DNA from: Eumeta japonica
Taxonomy: Eukaryota > Arthropoda > Insecta > Lepidoptera > Psychidae
Direction: 5' to 3'
Length of the DNA: 64,000 bases
NCBI GenBank assembly: GCA_005406025.1
Contig: BGZK01000476.1
Location: forward strand, 248,001-312,000
This document shows, piece after piece, positions 60,401-64,000 of the stretch (position 1 is the first letter of the stretch; each line of letters begins with the position of its first letter). The translations under genes and the position numbers were made by a program. The notes below the pieces were generated by a model that ran no database searches, was not told the DNA's origin, and saw nothing but the letters and a program-made list of their open reading frames with translations.

Positions 60401-63400
60401 GTCACTTTTTAGCTTTGGAATCTCATATTATTGTAGTAGTGGTACGAGCTAAAGTTCCTTGACCATGGTACCACACGGACCCTTTAATCGTTGATTTGAA
60501 AAATCACAAATTCTTGTATAATTTTAACGATCTGATAGCGCATTATTCTACAAATCATTCGGTGACTACCTATACCTTCTCCTTGACAACATTTGATTTT
60601 ACTAGAATTGTAAAGCGAGCTACAGGGCAATCATCTTAGGACTTTTGCACAAAATAATGTTAAGAAAACCTTTTAGAAATAATATTTTGTTTTTTTTTTA
60701 TCTGATTCTTTAATGCTGAACTCGATATTTCTTACAATCATAGTATTTCAAAAGACTCTTTAAATTTCTTTATAAAAGTTATCAATTTCTTTCATAATGT
60801 CACAAACTGATTAATTCAGTTTTTTGCAATGAGTAAATGATCCCAGACCGCTCTTCGATGACTCTATTCCTTCATCTCTTCTTCAGAACCGTCGTAAAAG
60901 GCGGATGACGCAATAGACAATATGAAAAAACCTAAAAAAGTCTTTTGGATTTTATGCAATAGCAAAAACACCTCCATATCGTTGAGTTCTTAGGATGTTT
61001 GAACTTGCTGCTGTTGCTGCTTCTGCCACTTCCTTACTCTTAAGGAGTGAGGAAGTAGTAGCTGTGCAGACCCTACAAGTACGATACCGTGATATATTGA
61101 TAGCATGTTCAGCGTGTTGATTAGAGCACATCTTCTACTTGAAAATAGGCACATTAATTATTGGCAATATTCATAAATTAAAATTGAACATGCAAATTAA
61201 AAGTTAGAAATGAAGAAGCCTTTATATATAAAAAGGGATGATATAGAAATGCTTCCCGTAGAGTGTTTGTATAACTTACACATTTATAATAAAGGTTATG
61301 TATAATAATTTAACAAAGACGTAAGCGAGAATTCACCAACCGAAAGAACTTGTCCTCTGAAGGTCACTATGAACTTTTTATTATTTTTAACACTTGTTTA
61401 TTTTATTTAGTTTTGTATTATGTCAGTTATAATGCTATATACGATACATTCATTAATCACATTACAAATGTCAGTGTCTGAAGATTTGAACGCAACATAT
61501 TATTTCTGCTACTGTACATACATACGTACACTTTCTCTTGTCTAATAAGACTTTATTAAAAATGTCTGGATATGTTTGGTTCATCCATTAATACAAAAAT
61601 AGAACTTAATTTTCTGTTATATAAATATTTAAAAAAACTAAAATGAACTAAAACAAATTTACTTTGGTATCTCATAAATAAATATAATAATTAAATTCTA
61701 ACACGTTTTCAACAACTGAAGAAAACACTACAATAGAACTTTAATTATATTGATATTCTTTAAAGAGATAGTTGCCTCCTCTAGCAAATAATGTAATGAA
61801 AATACAGTTTTATAGTTACGGCTATAATTATATTTCATTATAACCTGATTTTGTATATATCATTAATCGCCTATAAAAACAAGTTCTATCAATTAGTGAA
61901 AGCCGTTTTTGTATGTAAAAAAACAAACTGACGATACAGAGCAATAATGGTCAGCACGAATCGCAACGGTGTAGGTGTATGTTGCGAGTTATCAGAGGGT
62001 GAGTACAGCCTTTTACAAGGCTTTATTTTAATTTTGAATCTTTTATTTTGGGAAATTAAATGATGCTAACTTCCAATGACATTTTAATAATAGGGGTTAA
62101 TTACGTAAAATATTCACAAGGATTTCAGGGTTAAATGCTCACAAAGACTTCAAGGTTAAATGTTCATCCAATCGCTAACATGTTCAGCGGCGAGTCACGT
62201 AGAAACTCCTGCGGCTGTATTATACTCGAATTCACTAACAAGTACTATTTATTCTCTTTAGGAACTCCACACTATGCACTTGAGAGAGAAATGGGCGAAA
62301 GGGCGGCCATTTGTTGTCGGTAGATGTCCCGGTGTCGGCGTCCTCACGCAGCTGAGGGACGCGGTATTTGAATTTACACGTAGAGGCACGTACGTGGCCT
62401 TAGGTCCTTACGGGTCTTCAATGTAGTTCCGCTGGGTTGAGTACGCAGAAATCACGTGCTGTGGGACTGTTGCATGCAGAAGAAAAAAGTAAAGATGAAC
62501 GGAAGGGTGGATTGCGAGAAGAAGGGAGCCGTTCACTACAATGACTTGACTATAAATAGACAAAACTTGACGATGAATAAAGAAGAAACACGATTATTGA
62601 ACAAAAACAGAAAGCTATGATATACGAACGGAATGCACAGCCGGGTTGTATGCAGTAGGAGGTATGCAGCCTTGTGCGACGGCGCGCTAGGTAATAGATC
62701 GATGCACTAGAAAGAAAAAAGACGCTAACTGTGAAGGTCTTTCTGACCCCTTGCATCGGCTTTTACCGCCTTCGGGTGGATAAAACCGTGGACGGTGTCG
62801 AGATGTTACGATCGTAACAATCGTAAAAGGGTTAGAGAACAAAAGAAATAAAAACAAAAGTAAACAGCTAGTCATTTTTTTATTACTAGTCCTAAGCGGT
62901 GTTTTGTATACATCAGATCAGTTACTGGCGGACGAAGCACAACAATTCTAGACAACTTTATATCTAAAGAGAAATATTCTATTCTACTTGTAAAATTTGT
63001 ACAACAGTGTAGCATAAACGTAATAAATACGTATAGATTTATTGTACTAGAACAAATTTATAACTTGATTGACGCGTAGACTTGGGCATAGTCTGTGAAA
63101 CTACATAGACAGATTGCACGTTTGTTATCTAAAAAGAGAAAACGTGCTGTATACACGTTTTTATAGACATGCGACATTTTAGTATTGTTCATGCAGCACT
63201 ATTGGTATTATCTTTAACGTCACAAAACGGAACGCTAATTAATTGTTAACTTCTAGGCAAAAACTACAATGTTTTGTTTCTTATATTTTATATTGGATTG
63301 GAACACTAAAAAACTGATGCAATGAGAATTTAATAACAGATCCCGTTTAATAATTCGTGTACAGGCTGTTAGTTACACCGGTGATAGTTATTATATAATT

Positions 63401-64000
63401 ATAAGTACACTAGTACATAATAATATAAGTGTAACATTAAACACACATAATTTTAAATTACACACATATGTTTATCAAAGGGAAATAATTCCTCGAACCC
63501 TTATCGGACGTTTTTAAAAATTTTGGTTGCTAAATAAGGATCTACCATTTGAAACGTAATTTGTATTATTAGTGGAGTGGGGTGAATACAATAAGATGGA
63601 GCACCCCGACTGAAAGCACCTGATTAATCTTCACCTTTTTGTAATAATTATTTTACAGTATCATAACAGTGTAATGTAATAACTGTGTGATGATCGAAAC
63701 AACATAAATGTCATCGTCGTCGTTATAATAGTTTCAGTGTATTATTTTGCAACATACACATTTCTCGTTGTTGGTAAAATTGGTCAAGTGCAAGTCGGCT
63801 TCGGACACGAACGATTCAATATTGTACGCTACTTAAAAATTCAATTAATAGATTTATTAAAAAAAAAATAATAACTGTCTTCAAAAACCTATTTAAGTAA
63901 TTGTTTTAACAGACTCCAAAACATCTAATTAGTTGTGCTTGGAGACAGTTGTCTCCTTAAAAGAAGATCTCTTTTGACTTAATATTTAACTTTCATATCC
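57480..64000. other. Intergenic DNA to the window end
   Basis: 6.5 kb with no supportable coding exon. Minor items are a GC-richer block at 57690-57960, a 27-base near-palindrome around 61029-61055 (CTTCCTTACTCTTAAGGAGT...), GC-rich stretches at 62290-62470, and GTCAAGTGCAAGTCGGCTTC near 63785, which is a fragment of the element family at 19872. Confidence 0.45.

Overview
The window looks like nuclear DNA from an insect, most likely a moth or butterfly. It is AT-rich, and its genes are cut into short GC-rich exons by introns of up to 10 kb. It is dense in transposon remains, among them mariner, several LINE tails, tRNA-derived SINEs, inverted-repeat MITEs and a short CCTAA telomere-type array. 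The order assignment is an inference from the repeat families and from the insect-like form of the main protein. No bacterial-style operon, phage or CRISPR structure is visible.

Region 1 (about 435-36250, + strand) is one long gene for uridine phosphorylase, which splits uridine with phosphate into uracil and ribose-1-phosphate in pyrimidine salvage. I place eight coding exons: 454-668, 4858-4981, 15350-15511, 24932-25000, 25198-25314, 30449-30587, 33918-34111 and 35255-35437. Their splice phases are mutually consistent and give a protein of about 400 residues. The last seven exons are near certain. The first is an inference from a strong acceptor, phase and a plausible joined reading. It gives the protein an unusual Cys- and His-rich, charged N-terminal extension. 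The introns hold most of the repeats: a 2.4-kb element with terminal inverted repeats of about 590 bp, two decayed mariner copies, LINE fragments, SINEs and two copies of a 0.8-kb GGGTTCCG element.

Region 2 (31923-33240, - strand) lies inside intron 6 of that gene, antisense to it. It is a small two-exon gene of unknown function, predicted at 147 residues, with good splice sites in matching phase. A 13-A run breaks its frame by one base. Its intron carries a TTAA-flanked fold-back element.

Region 3 (36250-44680) contains no gene I can support. It holds a MITE bounded by CGCCCGCGG-type repeats, another GGGTTCCG element and unassigned AT-rich DNA.

Region 4 (44683-46008, - strand) is the terminal exon of a secreted cuticle-type protein. 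It has nine tandem EP(A/S)-K-x-Y-S heptads and a C-terminal Rebers-Riddiford-like chitin-binding segment. The exon with its signal peptide should lie at higher coordinates and was not found.

Region 5 (46009-64000) has no recognisable coding exon. It contains SINEs, LINE tails, an (AT)15 microsatellite, a fourth GGGTTCCG element, a small MITE and a few GC-rich patches that could be promoters or non-coding first exons. I found no obviously new biological system. The nested antisense gene, the modified uridine phosphorylase N-terminus and the unusual fold-back and long-inverted-repeat elements most deserve follow-up.
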